From NCBI GenBank assembly GCA_945869725.1, contig CAMBPO010000009.1, forward strand, positions 1 to 58,923: DNA of 58,923 bases. Reading direction: 5' to 3'. Every line of letters starts with the position of its first letter. Position 1 is the stretch's first letter. Below are positions 8,617 through 19,453 of this stretch, in pieces. The position numbers were made by a program, and so were the translations under genes. The stretch comes from Klebsiella pneumoniae. GTDB taxonomy: Bacteria; Pseudomonadota; Gammaproteobacteria; Pseudomonadales; Pseudohongiellaceae. The notes under the pieces are model-generated. The model was given only the letters and a program-made list of their open reading frames with translations, did not search any database and had not been told where the DNA came from.

Positions 8617-8961
8617 ATGGTAAAACTGCCTGATTTTGACACCATGATGCAGTTGCACAAAGATGCCCCGGAGGCGCTCGAACGTCACCATCAGGGGTGG
8701 ATCTCTAAACTGGTCAGCAACGAATCAAAAGACACAAAACGCAGGTTGCAAGGCCTTCAGTTCAGGATTGAAATGGAACTCAGGCGTGCGAAAAACCCTA
8801 CCGCACGTTTCCTGAAAATATTCGATATGACGCAAGAAGCTTTTACTGAATTAAACTATTGTCTGACCAAGCCACTGGAGGGGATTGTTGAACCTCATAA
8901 AGCGGATATTGTTAAACTTTACGGCAATCCTTACCAACCTTCCCACCCGAGCAAAAATTGA
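8617..8961 (+). CDS. DUF3135-like small protein in the psp operon
   Basis: Soluble 114-residue protein starting six bases after pspC, so almost certainly in the same transcript. MVKLPDFDTMMQLHKDAPEA followed by basic helices with LQGLQFRIEMELRRAKNP resembles the DUF3135 family of short gammaproteobacterial proteins (recognised from memory, not searched). No catalytic motif or membrane segment is visible; it looks wholly helical. Its position suggests a link to envelope stress, but function is unknown. Confidence 0.8.
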   Translation: MVKLPDFDTMMQLHKDAPEALERHHQGWISKLVSNESKDTKRRLQGLQFRIEMELRRAKNPTARFLKIFDMTQEAFTELNYCLTKPLEGIVEPHKADIVKLYGNPYQPSHPSKN

Positions 8962-8998
8962 CCTCACTTACCAACGTTAAACCAATAGCCGAGGATGC

Positions 8999-9580
8999 AT
9001 GAAGTTCTGTCAGTTATGTGCCGGGCCGATTACGCATCATATTCCCGCCGGCGATGATAAGCTCCGGTATTGTTGCTTGACCTGCGATATCGTGTTTTAT
9101 CAGAATCCAAACAATATTGTCGGGACAATCCCCGTGTTGGGAGCCAAGGTATTGTTATGCCGCCGCGCAATTCAACCAAGAGCAGGCTTGTGGACTTTGC
9201 CGGCGGGATTTATGGAAAATGGTGAAACTACTTGGCAGGGAGCGATACGCGAGACTCAGGAAGAAGCAGGTGCTAGTGTTACATTAGAGCCAGACAGCCT
9301 TTACACCGTGTTTAATCTACCAAACATCAATCAGGTTTATCTGTTCTTCCGAGCAAAACTTGACGGATTGGATTTTGCGCCGGGCGCTGAAAGTCTTGAA
9401 GTCAAACTGTTCAGCGAGCACGAAATCCCCTGGGATGAAATTGCATTCGCTGTTGTAAAAACCACTCTTCAGCAATTCTTCAGAGACCACAAAATTAATC
9501 GCTTTCCAGTACGGATGTACGATGTAACTTATTCACCAGAACGAAGAGCTGCAATTAAAGTCATCAGTGAGAGTGTGTGA
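8999..9580 (+). CDS. Nudix hydrolase with N-terminal zinc ribbon
   Basis: Predicted nucleoside-diphosphate-X pyrophosphatase of the ADP-ribose/NADH type. The 193 residues open with a zinc ribbon (C4, C7, C26, C29). A Nudix domain follows with the full box from G70 to G91: GFMENGE, then REtqEEaG at 84-91. All catalytic glutamates are present. Zinc-ribbon Nudix proteins of this size commonly cleave ADP-ribose, FAD or NADH; the substrate here is not determined. It starts 37 bp after the DUF3135-like gene and may be the last gene of the extended psp transcript. RBS GAGG is close to the ATG. Confidence 0.9.
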   Translation: MKFCQLCAGPITHHIPAGDDKLRYCCLTCDIVFYQNPNNIVGTIPVLGAKVLLCRRAIQPRAGLWTLPAGFMENGETTWQGAIRETQEEAGASVTLEPDSLYTVFNLPNINQVYLFFRAKLDGLDFAPGAESLEVKLFSEHEIPWDEIAFAVVKTTLQQFFRDHKINRFPVRMYDVTYSPERRAAIKVISESV

Positions 9581-9714
9581 AGTCTAAGACCTGAGTGACA
9601 TCAAAAGCTGGCACATCGTAAGGATGGAAGTTACGCAGAGCAGTGATAACGGCTCCAGTGCAAACTTTACTCTCTCCAGATGAGATTCCGGCACATAAAA
9701 AAAAGTTTCAGCAT
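9564..9714 (-). pseudogene. Decayed YqfO/Nif3-N (CutA-like) gene remnant
   Basis: Downstream of purL on the same strand. An ATG at 9714 reads MLKLFF; then the frame breaks in a run of eight T (minus strand; A at 9697-9704), and the shifted frame reads YVPESHLERVKFAL, typical of the N-terminus of the roughly 100-residue YqfO/Nif3-N family. Near 9655 the frame shifts again and the next reading frame gives TGAVITALRNFHPYDVPAFD, typical of that family's C-terminus, ending at a TGA at 9564-9566. The middle of the gene (about half) is gone. So there are two frame breaks and one internal deletion. Family recognised from memory. Confidence 0.72.
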
Positions 9715-9755
9715 AGGACATCCAGCCGCTTACAGTCAGCGCAACAATCTTAAGT

Positions 9756-12700
9756 CTATTTAAGCCACGCTCTTGCATTTCGGAACATACGCATGGTGGG
9801 TGCATCTTCCTGCCACTCAGCCGCTTGCCAGGAGTTCTGCACTGCACGAAATACTCTCTCTGGATGAGGCATCAAGATGGTTGCTCGTCCATCTTTGCTG
9901 CAGACACCTGCAATTCCAGCCGGTGAGCCATTGGGGTTCTCCGGATAGTGTTCAGTAATCTGCTCGTGATTATCTACATATTGTGCTGCTATACCGTGCG
10001 CAATTTTTATCTGACTATGGATCGTTGGGTCAGCAAATTTTGCGCGCCCTTCCCCATGAGCAATCGCGATTGGAAAAATCGATCCGGTCATTCCTTGTAA
10101 AAAAATGGAGGGCGATTCTGCAATCTTGATCAAACTGACCCGCGCCTCGAACTGCTCGGACTGATTGCGCTCGAATTTTGGCCAGTCCTGCGCGCCGGGG
10201 ATAAGCTCGTGCAGAAGCGACATCATCTGACAACCATTACAAACACCCAGCGATAAGGTGCTGGTTCGCGCAAAAAACGCTTCGAATTGTTTTCGCAGAG
10301 GCTCATTAAACAGTATGGATTTAGCCCATCCACCACCTGCACCGAGGACATCACCATAAGAGAACCCGCCGCACGCGGCAAGTACATTAAACTGCGACAG
10401 GTCAATTCGCCCCGCTATCAGATCACTCATATGGACATCAATCGCACGGAAGCCAGCGCGGTCAAAAGCAGCCGCCATTTCAACCTGACCATTGACACCT
10501 TGCTCGCGCAGCACTGCAACAGCCGGCCGAATGCCAGTGTTTATGTATGGTGCGGCGATATCCTGATTGATGTCAAAACTCAAGCTTGCATGCAACCCGG
10601 GGTCTTTTTTATCCAGTAGACGATCGTATTCTTGCTGTGCAGACTCAGGGTTATCACGCAGAGACTGTATCTCAAAACTGGTTCGGGCCCACAGACGTTG
10701 ACTGTCTGTTCTTGAACGCTCCAGTAACAGTCGGCCACCATTTAAAACCCGGATATTGTCATGCAGTGCAGGATGACCAATGACTGATGTGCAATCTGAT
10801 AAGCCGAATTCCTCGACTGCGCTCAGCACTGTATTGAGTTGACTGCGCGAAACCTGCAGAACAGCACCTGCTTCTTCGTTGAACAACACGTCAATTACAT
10901 TCGTTTCAGCGTGTATCAGTTCCGCGAGTTGCAGATCAATACCACAGTGACCGGCGAATGCCATTTCCATCACAGTCACCAACAAACCCCCATCAGAACG
11001 GTCATGGTAGGCCAGCAATAACTTTTTTTCGTTCAACTGTTGGATGAAACTGAAGAAATTTTTCAGATCCTGAGGATTCTCAATATCGGCAGGCTCATCG
11101 CCCAGCTCACGATAAACTTGCGCCAGCGCAGAACCGCCCATCCGATTACGACCACGACCCAAATCAATTAACAGCAGATCGCTGTCGTCAGTCAGACAGC
11201 GCAGCTGAGGCGTCACCGTTTTTCGTATATCCGTTACCGGCGCAAAGGCAGAAATCACTAATGATAGAGGCGCGGTGTTGCTTTTAGTGTTCCCGCTGTC
11301 ATCCTGCCAAACGGTACGCATGGACATGGAGTCCTTACCTACCGGAATACAGATACCCAGCGCAGGGCATAACTCCATACCCACCGCTCTAACGGTAGCG
11401 TATAGCTTTGCATCCTCGCCGGGATGACCCGCCGCTACCATCCAGTTTGCGGACAATTTGATATCACTAATATGTTCAATTTTTGCTGATGCAATATTGG
11501 TAATGGCTTCAGCAATGGCCATACGACCAGAAGCGGGCGCATCAAGCAATGCGAGCGGCGTTCGCTCCCCCATGGCCATGGCTTCACCACAATAGCTATC
11601 AAATGACGCCGCGGTTACCGCAGCGTCGGCCACTGGCACCTGCCAAGGACCTACCATCTGATCTCGGGCAACAAGCCCGGTAACCGATCTGTCGCCAATC
11701 GTAATCAGGAAATTTTTGCTGGCGACTGCGGGGAGACTCAACACACGATCAAATGCCTCGTCCAGAGAAATCTGATCAGTATCCAGGGCCACCAGCTGCA
11801 CAGCCCTACTCTGTACATCTCTGTGCATTCTGGGCGGCTTGCCGAATAAAACTGACATGGGCAAATTGATTGGTGAGTTATCAAAGTGCTCATCGCGTAA
11901 ACGAATAACCTGCTCGTCCGTGGCTTCGCCGACTACTGCATAGGGACAGCGTTCACGTTGACATATCTGCTCAAACAATTCGAGATTGTGGGGAGCAACC
12001 GCAAGCACATAACGCTCTTGAGATTCATTACACCAGATTTCCAGAGGTGACATGCCGGGTTCCGCATTTGGTATCTGGCGCAGCGAAAAAATACCGCCAC
12101 GCTCACCGTCTTTTACCAGTTCAGGAAGGGCATTAGAAAGACCACCGGCACCTACGTCGTGTATAAAGGCTATCGGATTGCTGTCCCCCATTTGCCAGCA
12201 CCGATCAATAACTTCCTGGCAGCGACGTTCCATTTCAGGGTTCTCTCGCTGCACAGATGCAAAGTCAAGCGCTGAACTGCTAGCGCCAGCAGCCATGGAA
12301 GAGGCGGCGCCGCCACCAAGACCTATAAGCATGGCTGGCCCACCCAAGACAATCAGTTTTGCACCCGCATAAAATGGTTGTTTCTGAACATGCTGTTCGC
12401 GAATATTACCTAAACCACCGGCAATCATAATCGGTTTGTGGTAACCCCGAACCTCATATTGCCCAGCAGAAGGCACTGACTCTTCGAAGGTGCGGAAATA
12501 GCCACACAGATTAGGGCGGCCAAACTCATTATTGAAAGCTGCTGCGCCGATTGGCCCTTCAATCATGATATCCAGAGCCGAGACAATATGCGCTGGACGA
12601 CCAAAATCTTCCTCCCATGGTTGCGTAAAGTCAGGCAGACGCAGATTCGAAACACTGAAACCACACAATCCAGCTTTGGGCTTGGCACCAGTCCCGGTCG

Positions 12701-13670
12701 CACCCTCATCACGAATCTCACCGCCACTCCCGGTTGCCGCTCCGGGGAAAGGCGCAATTGCTGTTGGATGATTATGCGTCTCCACCTTCATTAGAATGTG
12801 TATTGGTTCAGTAACATAATCATATTCATGCGAATCTGATTGGGGAAAAAATCTACCGGCAACACTACCCGTCATGACAGAGGCATTGTCTTTGTAGGCA
12901 GACAAGACCTTGCCCGGGGATTTTTTATGGGTGTTACGAATCATCGCAAACAGAGAATCAGACTGCTCAACACCATCTACCGTCCAACTGGCATTAAAAA
13001 TTTTATGCCGGCAATGTTCGGAGTTAGCCTGCGCAAACATCATCAATTCAACATCATTGGGATTGCGGCCTAATTTTAGAAAAGCGTCATACAGGTAGTC
13101 AATTTCATCATCAGCGAGCGCCAGCCCCATCGATTGGTTTGCCTGTTGCAGTGCCTGTTTACCATTCCCTAGTATATCCACAGTGCTTAGGCGGGCGGGT
13201 TGCGCGTGTGAAAACAGAGACACCGCATCCTCGTAGTCATTCAGTACTGCCTGAGTCATTTTGTCATGCAGATGAGCATCCAGATTAATAAGTTGCTCAT
13301 CACTTAAGGGCCTTTTGAGGCTGATATGCCATGCTATCCCGCGCTCAACGCGACGAATCTGCCGCAGGCCACAATTTCTTACAATATCTGTTGCTTTGCT
13401 TGACCAGGGTGAAATAGTGCCCGGTCTTGGCACTACCAAGCGGAAAACACCAAACTGCCCCAGATCATCATTTAAGGCAGGGCTATCTCCATAGTTCAGC
13501 AACTGCTCCAGAACCTCACTACGGGGATCATCCAGAACTTCGTCACAATCAACTATGTGAACAAAACAACAATGCATTGCTTCAACAACAGGAATTTCAT
13601 GTTGGATCTGACGCAGAAGTTTACGGAGTCGAAAATCGGAAAGCGCGGTGCAGCCAGTGAGAACAAACAT
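9756..13670 (-). CDS. purL: Phosphoribosylformylglycinamidine synthase (large PurL)
   Basis: Fourth step of purine synthesis: converts FGAR, glutamine and ATP into FGAM. The 1304 residues match the single-chain proteobacterial form (E. coli 1295): N-terminal PurS-like part, linker, two ATPase halves ([20 protein letters not shown] in the first, [16 protein letters not shown] in the second), and a C-terminal class I glutaminase with nucleophile C1144 (GVCNGCQ), H1269 and E1271 (HPERVF). All key residues are present. The ATG at 13670 begins [19 protein letters not shown]. It stands alone, with a pseudogene after it and tadA-guaA-guaB upstream. Confidence 0.98.
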   Translation of the reverse strand: MFVLTGCTALSDFRLRKLLRQIQHEIPVVEAMHCCFVHIVDCDEVLDDPRSEVLEQLLNYGDSPALNDDLGQFGVFRLVVPRPGTISPWSSKATDIVRNCGLRQIRRVERGIAWHISLKRPLSDEQLINLDAHLHDKMTQAVLNDYEDAVSLFSHAQPARLSTVDILGNGKQALQQANQSMGLALADDEIDYLYDAFLKLGRNPNDVELMMFAQANSEHCRHKIFNASWTVDGVEQSDSLFAMIRNTHKKSPGKVLSAYKDNASVMTGSVAGRFFPQSDSHEYDYVTEPIHILMKVETHNHPTAIAPFPGAATGSGGEIRDEGATGTGAKPKAGLCGFSVSNLRLPDFTQPWEEDFGRPAHIVSALDIMIEGPIGAAAFNNEFGRPNLCGYFRTFEESVPSAGQYEVRGYHKPIMIAGGLGNIREQHVQKQPFYAGAKLIVLGGPAMLIGLGGGAASSMAAGASSSALDFASVQRENPEMERRCQEVIDRCWQMGDSNPIAFIHDVGAGGLSNALPELVKDGERGGIFSLRQIPNAEPGMSPLEIWCNESQERYVLAVAPHNLELFEQICQRERCPYAVVGEATDEQVIRLRDEHFDNSPINLPMSVLFGKPPRMHRDVQSRAVQLVALDTDQISLDEAFDRVLSLPAVASKNFLITIGDRSVTGLVARDQMVGPWQVPVADAAVTAASFDSYCGEAMAMGERTPLALLDAPASGRMAIAEAITNIASAKIEHISDIKLSANWMVAAGHPGEDAKLYATVRAVGMELCPALGICIPVGKDSMSMRTVWQDDSGNTKSNTAPLSLVISAFAPVTDIRKTVTPQLRCLTDDSDLLLIDLGRGRNRMGGSALAQVYRELGDEPADIENPQDLKNFFSFIQQLNEKKLLLAYHDRSDGGLLVTVMEMAFAGHCGIDLQLAELIHAETNVIDVLFNEEAGAVLQVSRSQLNTVLSAVEEFGLSDCTSVIGHPALHDNIRVLNGGRLLLERSRTDSQRLWARTSFEIQSLRDNPESAQQEYDRLLDKKDPGLHASLSFDINQDIAAPYINTGIRPAVAVLREQGVNGQVEMAAAFDRAGFRAIDVHMSDLIAGRIDLSQFNVLAACGGFSYGDVLGAGGGWAKSILFNEPLRKQFEAFFARTSTLSLGVCNGCQMMSLLHELIPGAQDWPKFERNQSEQFEARVSLIKIAESPSIFLQGMTGSIFPIAIAHGEGRAKFADPTIHSQIKIAHGIAAQYVDNHEQITEHYPENPNGSPAGIAGVCSKDGRATILMPHPERVFRAVQNSWQAAEWQEDAPTMRMFRNARAWLK

Positions 13671-13792
13671 TATGTCTGGAAGCCTTTTTTATCAGAAATT
13701 CTTAAAGTTTGAATGGTGAAAATTCAATTAAACAGCAGGTCAAAAAACAGGGGAATATGATACGCCATCAAATAGTAAAAATCAGGTGATTA

Positions 13793-14275
13793 TTACTGCT
13801 GTGACTGTGCTGCCTGCTGCCGTTTAGCCACAAAAAAGTGTTTCATAATCTGCGCACATTCCGTCTCCAGCACACCGCTCAGCACGTCGGGACGATGATT
13901 GAAGTGGCCGTTTTCAAGCAATTTTTGACCGCTGATCACTGCGCCGTATCGCGGTTCCGCGGCACCAAACACCAACCGCTTGACTCGTGCATGGACAATC
14001 GCGCCAAAACACATGGTGCAAGGCTCGATGGTGACGTAGAGTGTTGAATCTGGCAGACGATAGTTACCCACAACTTGTCCGGCATCTCTCAGGGCGCAGA
14101 TCTCAGCGTGAGCACTCGGATCATGAGTTCTGACCGGCTGATTAAAACCTCTTCCAATCACCTGCCCATTTCTGACCAGGATGGCACCAATCGGCACCTC
14201 GCCGGCATCAGAAGCCATTTGAGCGAGACGAAACGCCTCACGCATAAAAGCAATGTCTTCAGAATTTATTCCCAT
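13793..14275 (-). CDS. tadA: tRNA-specific adenosine deaminase TadA
   Basis: Deaminates A34 of tRNA-Arg(ACG) to inosine. The 160-residue product has the zinc cytidine-deaminase fold signature HAE at 56-58 and PCTMC with C86 and C89; E58 is the catalytic proton shuttle. Its start codon lies inside the end of guaA (10-bp overlap, 14266-14275), so the two are coupled. It precedes purL by 122 bp on the same strand. Confidence 0.95.
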   Translation of the reverse strand: MGINSEDIAFMREAFRLAQMASDAGEVPIGAILVRNGQVIGRGFNQPVRTHDPSAHAEICALRDAGQVVGNYRLPDSTLYVTIEPCTMCFGAIVHARVKRLVFGAAEPRYGAVISGQKLLENGHFNHRPDVLSGVLETECAQIMKHFFVAKRQQAAQSQQ

Positions 14276-15846
14276 TCAATAGTCGCTGGCGGCTTGGAGG
14301 AAATATCGTAGGTCACCCTCGACACATCAGCGATCTCGTTAATGATGCGATTACTCACAATCTCCAGCAGGTCATAGGGCAAATGGGCCCACCGTGCAGT
14401 CATAAAATCAATGGTCTCCACTGCCCGCAGCGAAATAACCCATGAATAACGCCTACCATCACCTACAACCCCGACCGATTTAACAGGCAGGAACACAGCA
14501 AACGCCTGGCTGGTCTTATGATAGAACCCTGACTTGTGCAACTCTTCAATAAAAATAGCGTCAGCCCGGCGCAAGGTTTCGCAGTATTCTCGTTTGACCT
14601 CTCCAAGAATACGCACACCTAATCCAGGTCCAGGGAACGGATGCCGGTACACCATGTCATATGGCAGCCCCAGTTCAAGGCCCAGGCGACGAACTTCATC
14701 TTTGAACAGTTCACGCAATGGTTCAACAAGTTTCAGTTTCATATTCTCGGGCAATCCACCTACATTGTGGTGAGATTTGATCACATGAGCTTTGCCTGTC
14801 CGTGACCCAGCAGATTCAATAACATCCGGATAAATTGTGCCTTGTGCCAACCACTTGACGTTGGATAACTTGCCAGCCTCTTCGTCAAACACCTCGATAA
14901 ACGTATTGCCAATAGTTTTTCTTTTTTTCTCCGGATCACTGACACCTGCCAACGCATCCAGAAAACGCTTCTCAGCATCAATACGAATAACTTTTACGCC
15001 CATATTTTGTGCAAAGGTCGCCATGACCTGGTCACCTTCGCGTAATCGCAACAAACCGTTATCAACAAACACACAGGTCAGTTGGTTACCAATGGCTTTG
15101 TGTAACAGGGCCGCAACAACTGAGGAATCGACCCCACCGGAAAGTCCCAGCAATACATGATCACTACCAACCTGCTGTCGAACTTTATTAATTGCATCGT
15201 CAATAATATTTGCGGAAGTCCAGAGCGCTTCGCATCCACAAATAACATGGACAAAACGTTCCAATATGAGTTGCCCCTGCAATGTATGTGTGACTTCAGG
15301 GTGAAACTGCACGCCATAAAAGCGTCTTATTTCATCCGCCATTGCCGCGTTCGGGGCACTGCTTGTTTGAGCACTGACAACAAATCCCGGAGGTAATCTA
15401 ACCACTTTGTCGCCATGGCTCATCCAGACATCCAGCACAGCAGATCCATCTTGCGCTATACGATCTTCAATTCCTTTTAACAATGCCCCTGGCATCGGAA
15501 GATTGACTTCTGCATAACCAAATTCTGATTTATCTGAGGACTCGACCTTGCCGCCCAATTGTTCAGCCATGCTCTGCATGCCATAACAAATACCAAGCAA
15601 TGGCAGGCCCAGGTCAAAGAACCAGGTGGCTATCTGCGGCGAACCTTGTTCTGTTGCGGTCTCGGGACCTCCAGAGAAAATAACACCCTGTGGTGCAAAC
15701 TCCTTTACCTCATCTATTTCACACTGGTTATCCCAGATCTCACAATAAACGCCAAGCTCACGAACACGTCGCGCAATCAGTTGCGTGTACTGAGAACCGA
15801 AATCAAGAATTAGAATCTTCTGACTGTGAATATTGTGCTGAGTCAT
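14266..15846 (-). CDS. guaA: GMP synthase (glutamine-hydrolysing)
   Basis: Aminates XMP to GMP. The 526-residue protein (E. coli: 525) has the class I glutaminase domain with nucleophile C87 in GICYGMQ and FHPEVTH, the ATP-pyrophosphatase PP-loop GLSGGVDSS near residue 235, and the C-terminal dimerisation domain ending PPATIEWE. The ATG at 15846 starts [20 protein letters not shown]. The frame's 24 extra upstream codons have no similarity and are rejected. Downstream of guaB by 83 bp and overlapping tadA, consistent with a guaB-guaA-tadA operon. Confidence 0.97.
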   Translation of the reverse strand: MTQHNIHSQKILILDFGSQYTQLIARRVRELGVYCEIWDNQCEIDEVKEFAPQGVIFSGGPETATEQGSPQIATWFFDLGLPLLGICYGMQSMAEQLGGKVESSDKSEFGYAEVNLPMPGALLKGIEDRIAQDGSAVLDVWMSHGDKVVRLPPGFVVSAQTSSAPNAAMADEIRRFYGVQFHPEVTHTLQGQLILERFVHVICGCEALWTSANIIDDAINKVRQQVGSDHVLLGLSGGVDSSVVAALLHKAIGNQLTCVFVDNGLLRLREGDQVMATFAQNMGVKVIRIDAEKRFLDALAGVSDPEKKRKTIGNTFIEVFDEEAGKLSNVKWLAQGTIYPDVIESAGSRTGKAHVIKSHHNVGGLPENMKLKLVEPLRELFKDEVRRLGLELGLPYDMVYRHPFPGPGLGVRILGEVKREYCETLRRADAIFIEELHKSGFYHKTSQAFAVFLPVKSVGVVGDGRRYSWVISLRAVETIDFMTARWAHLPYDLLEIVSNRIINEIADVSRVTYDISSKPPATIEWE

Positions 15847-15929
15847 ATCGGGAGGGGCCTTGGTCTGACAGGCCGCCTGCAGTTTTTGATTCAGAAAACC
15901 AGTAACTGCAAGTGGCACGAGGGTTAACT

Positions 15930-17399
15930 TTAACTGAGTCGATAATTCGGAGCTTCTTTGGTGATACTGACATCATGAACATGACTTTCCTGCATGCCTG
16001 ACGACGTTATCTTCACAAACTCTGGTTTGGTGCGCATGGTGTCTATATCAGCACATCCTGTATATCCCATACTAGAGCGTAACCCGCCCATTAACTGATG
16101 CACGATGCCTGACATAGGCCCTTTATAGGGGACACGACCTTCGATGCCTTCAGGCACCAACTTCTCAACACCGGAGGCAGCATCCTGAAAATACCGGTCG
16201 CTGGAACCTTGACTCTGAGCCATGGCGCCAAGTGAACCCATACCTCGATATGCTTTATAGCTACGGCCCTGGTAAAGTTCAACCTCCCCGGGCGCTTCCT
16301 CTGTTCCTGCCAGCAAACCGCCCACCATGACTACATTAGCTCCGGCAGCAATGACCTTGGCAAGGTCCCCTGAAAAGCGGACGCCACCATCGGAAATCAC
16401 CGAAACATGAGTGCCTTTTAACGCATCAACTACATTTGACACTGCTGTCATCTGTGGCACACCAACACCGGTAACAATACGTGTGGTACAAATTGACCCC
16501 GGACCTATCCCAACCTTTACAGCATCTGCACCGGCTTCGGCCAGGTCACGGGCAGCCTGAGCAGTAGCGATGTTGCCACCGATAACAGGAAGATCGGGGT
16601 GAAGCCCCTTGATGCGTCTCACCATATCAAGCACGCCAGCGGAATGCCCATGTGCCGTATCGATAACAATGACATCAACTCCGGCTTCAACAAGAGAGTG
16701 AACACGATCAACGGTATCATGGCTGGTTCCGACGGCCGCAGCCACACGTAAACGTCCTTGCTGGTCCTTTGACGCATTTGGATAATCTTCGGACTTGCGA
16801 ATATCTTTTAGCGTGATCAGACCACATAAATCAAATGCGTCATTCACAACAAGAATTTTTTCTATGCGATGCTGATGAAGAAGCCCTTTTATCTGATCAT
16901 TGTTTGCATCTTCTTTTACCGTTACAAGGCTCGGCTTTGGCGTCATGATAGTCTCAACGGTTGCGTTAAGATTGGTTTCAAAACGCACATCGCGGCTGGT
17001 CACGATGCCAACCAACTGACGCCCTACAACAACTGGCATTCCTGAAATATCGTTCTCGCGCATCAACGCAATAAGGTCAGAAATTCGGGCAGCAGGTGAA
17101 ATGGTGATCGGATCCTTTACAACACCACTTTCGTACTTTTTAACAGTCCTTACTTCCCTGGCCTGCTGCTCGATGGTCATGTTCTTGTGTATGACTCCGA
17201 TACCTCCTTCCTGCGCCATGGCAATTGCCAGGCGAGCCTCCGTCACGGTATCCATGGCGGCAGACATCAGTGGAATATTCAGAATTATATTGGCAGTCAG
17301 GCGAGTTTTCAGGCTGACTGATTTAGGAAGAACCGTCGAGTGGGCGGGCAGAAGCAGTACATCATCAAACGTCAGTGCTTCATCAACTATCCGTAACAT
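15930..17399 (-). CDS. guaB: IMP dehydrogenase
   Basis: NAD-dependent oxidation of IMP to XMP, the committed step to GMP. The 489 residues form a TIM barrel interrupted by two CBS domains (about 94-204). Catalytic C304 lies in [17 protein letters not shown] and the flap follows ([10 protein letters not shown]). Length and motifs are standard. The gene starts at ATG 17399, with only 64 bp separating it from the divergent xseA; that gap must hold both promoters. Confidence 0.97.
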   Translation of the reverse strand: MLRIVDEALTFDDVLLLPAHSTVLPKSVSLKTRLTANIILNIPLMSAAMDTVTEARLAIAMAQEGGIGVIHKNMTIEQQAREVRTVKKYESGVVKDPITISPAARISDLIALMRENDISGMPVVVGRQLVGIVTSRDVRFETNLNATVETIMTPKPSLVTVKEDANNDQIKGLLHQHRIEKILVVNDAFDLCGLITLKDIRKSEDYPNASKDQQGRLRVAAAVGTSHDTVDRVHSLVEAGVDVIVIDTAHGHSAGVLDMVRRIKGLHPDLPVIGGNIATAQAARDLAEAGADAVKVGIGPGSICTTRIVTGVGVPQMTAVSNVVDALKGTHVSVISDGGVRFSGDLAKVIAAGANVVMVGGLLAGTEEAPGEVELYQGRSYKAYRGMGSLGAMAQSQGSSDRYFQDAASGVEKLVPEGIEGRVPYKGPMSGIVHQLMGGLRSSMGYTGCADIDTMRTKPEFVKITSSGMQESHVHDVSITKEAPNYRLS

Positions 17400-17463
17400 A
17401 AGTTTTCACCTATCCACAAAAACGCGATTATACAGACCAAGATGGGTCAGGTAAACTGGCGGC

Positions 17464-18690
17464 ATGAACCAACATTACTCTGAAAAATCAACTGATCAGA
17501 CTGCCGTACTTTCAGTGAGCACACTGAACAGCCTTGCGCGCGGATTACTCGAGGAGTGTTTCTCTTCAGTCATCGTTGAGGGAGAAATCTCAAATCTCTC
17601 TATACCCAGCTCCGGCCATTGGTACCTGACATTAAAGGACAGTCATGCTCAAGTCAGGTGTGCCATGTTCAGAAACCGCAACTTGTCAGTAAAGTTCAAA
17701 CCTATTAATGGGGCACAGGTCACCGTTAGGGGCAAACTCAGTCTCTATGAGGGGCGAGGAGACTATCAACTCATCCTCGACAGTATGAGTGAGGCAGGAG
17801 CCGGCGAGCTGCAACGTGCATTCGAGGCATTAAAACAAAAGCTTCAACATGAAGGCTTGTTTGATCAGACTACAAAACTTCAAATACCAGAAATGTGCCA
17901 GCATGTCGCAGTTATTACCTCGCCGACCGGGGCAGTTATACAAGATATTCTCAGCGTTTTTCAACGTCGATACCCGGGAATGAGAGTAACCATTATACCT
18001 GTGCCAGTCCAAGGTGCCGACTCAGCCAGTGCAATCTGCAATGCTTTGACTGTTGCGGAGCGTCGCAAGGACGATCTGAATATTGATGTCATTATTCTTG
18101 CGCGCGGAGGTGGCTCACTTGAAGATCTGCAATCATTTAATGATGAAAAAGTAGCACGTGCAATTCACCAATGTTCATTGCCAATTATCAGTGCTGTTGG
18201 CCATGAAACCGACGTAACCATCGCAGACTTCGTCGCCGATTTGCGAGCACCAACCCCAACTGCGGCTGCAGAATTGGTCAGCCCTGATCAGAGTGCACTT
18301 CTAAAAGAGCTTAGACACGTTGAGCTAACAATGCAAAGGAATATTAAAGCCAGGCTAGTACACCATATGCGGCAAGTGGAATGGCTTGGAAAACGCCTGC
18401 AACATCCCGGCAGACGATTAGAGGATCAGTCACAGAGGCTGGATCGGCTTGAGACACGTTTAACACGAGTGATACAGCAAATTCTCCAGCACCAGAAAGG
18501 CCGGCTGCAGTTATTGGCGAGGGCTCTTGATACCATAAGTCCTTTACAAACCCTTCAGCGCGGTTTCAGCATTACTCAAACCGACGATGGACAGCTCATA
18601 ACACAGAACATACAGGTTAACCCGGGAGATCGAATTTTCACCACACTGAAAAGCGGTCGGTTCAGCAGCATTATTGAACATATCAACTAA
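17464..18690 (+). CDS. xseA: Exonuclease VII large subunit
   Basis: Large subunit of the single-strand-specific exonuclease VII; acts with XseB, which is not in this window. The 408-residue protein has the N-terminal OB fold (about 14-110, with VEGEISNLSIPSSGHWYLTL). The catalytic domain follows with TSPTGAVIQDIL near 158, ARGGGSLEDLQSFNDE near 214 and GHETDVTIADFVADLRAPTP near 243, then a coiled-coil region. It is about 50 residues shorter than E. coli XseA (456), mostly in the coiled coil and tail. Divergent from guaB, as is common in gammaproteobacteria. Confidence 0.95.
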   Translation: MNQHYSEKSTDQTAVLSVSTLNSLARGLLEECFSSVIVEGEISNLSIPSSGHWYLTLKDSHAQVRCAMFRNRNLSVKFKPINGAQVTVRGKLSLYEGRGDYQLILDSMSEAGAGELQRAFEALKQKLQHEGLFDQTTKLQIPEMCQHVAVITSPTGAVIQDILSVFQRRYPGMRVTIIPVPVQGADSASAICNALTVAERRKDDLNIDVIILARGGGSLEDLQSFNDEKVARAIHQCSLPIISAVGHETDVTIADFVADLRAPTPTAAAELVSPDQSALLKELRHVELTMQRNIKARLVHHMRQVEWLGKRLQHPGRRLEDQSQRLDRLETRLTRVIQQILQHQKGRLQLLARALDTISPLQTLQRGFSITQTDDGQLITQNIQVNPGDRIFTTLKSGRFSSIIEHIN

Positions 18691-18741
18691 GAATTTGTCA
18701 TTCCGAAAAACAAGCAGATTGAGGTAGTTCTGGAGAAACAT

Positions 18742-19440
18742 ATGAATAAACGTGAGCAACAGAAACTGATCAGAGAACAAAAGCAGCTGGCAGCAACTAA
18801 AAAGAATTTATCGCAGAAGAAAATCAGCAATATTGCTTTGATTATTCTGGTGCCTCTGCTTTTGATTGCTGTCCTTTATGGGTTGATGGGACAAGGAACC
18901 GTCTATCCACCAGATCAACTGGCTCCCAATGACCACGTCAAAGGCAACCCCGAGGGTGTGCAATTGATGGTCTATGCCGATTTTCAGTGCCCTGCTTGTG
19001 CTGCGGAACACCAGATGATGGCGGCAGCGTGGCCACGTATTGAAACCCAGGTCCAGCTCGCATTCAGACATTATCCATTGACTGCGACACACCGATTTGC
19101 GTGGACAGCTGCGCTATATGCTGAGGCGGCTGGTGCTCAGGGAAAATTTTGGGAGATGTATGACCAGCTGTTTCTGAATCAGGCTTTCTGGTCAGGCTTG
19201 TCAAGTGTTGATGAGGAATTTGATGGTTATCTGGAACAGCTCGGATTGGACGTTGCTCGCGCACACGTAGATATGCAGTCAGATGCCATCATTCAGAAGA
19301 TACGTAATGATCAACGAGGCGGAACCAGCGCTGGCGTTCGCGGCACACCCGCCCTGTTTGTGAACGGACGACTGACACCGGTTCCTCAAAACCCCGTCGA
19401 TCTGGTCGCGTTAGTTAACCGGGCGGCGTCAGCAGAGTAA
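18742..19440 (+). CDS. Membrane-anchored DsbA-family thiol oxidoreductase
   Basis: Predicted envelope disulfide oxidoreductase. The 232 residues comprise a strongly basic and glutamine-rich N-terminus (1-28), one membrane helix (about 29-49), then a thioredoxin-like DsbA domain with active site C83-P-A-C86 and the cis-proline loop GTPA near 203. The uncleaved anchor and CPAC site resemble the BdbD/Thioredoxin_4 group more than classical soluble DsbA (CPHC). RBS GGAG is seven bases ahead of the ATG. It follows xseA by 51 bp and is convergent with rodA, separated by only 13 bp. Confidence 0.88.
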   Translation: MNKREQQKLIREQKQLAATKKNLSQKKISNIALIILVPLLLIAVLYGLMGQGTVYPPDQLAPNDHVKGNPEGVQLMVYADFQCPACAAEHQMMAAAWPRIETQVQLAFRHYPLTATHRFAWTAALYAEAAGAQGKFWEMYDQLFLNQAFWSGLSSVDEEFDGYLEQLGLDVARAHVDMQSDAIIQKIRNDQRGGTSAGVRGTPALFVNGRLTPVPQNPVDLVALVNRAASAE

Positions 19441-19453
19441 ACGACGCGCCTAC

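Noticed and set aside
12052..12372. Plus-strand open frame inside purL
   Set aside because: Shadow of the 1304-codon purL, which carries intact catalytic motifs through this region.
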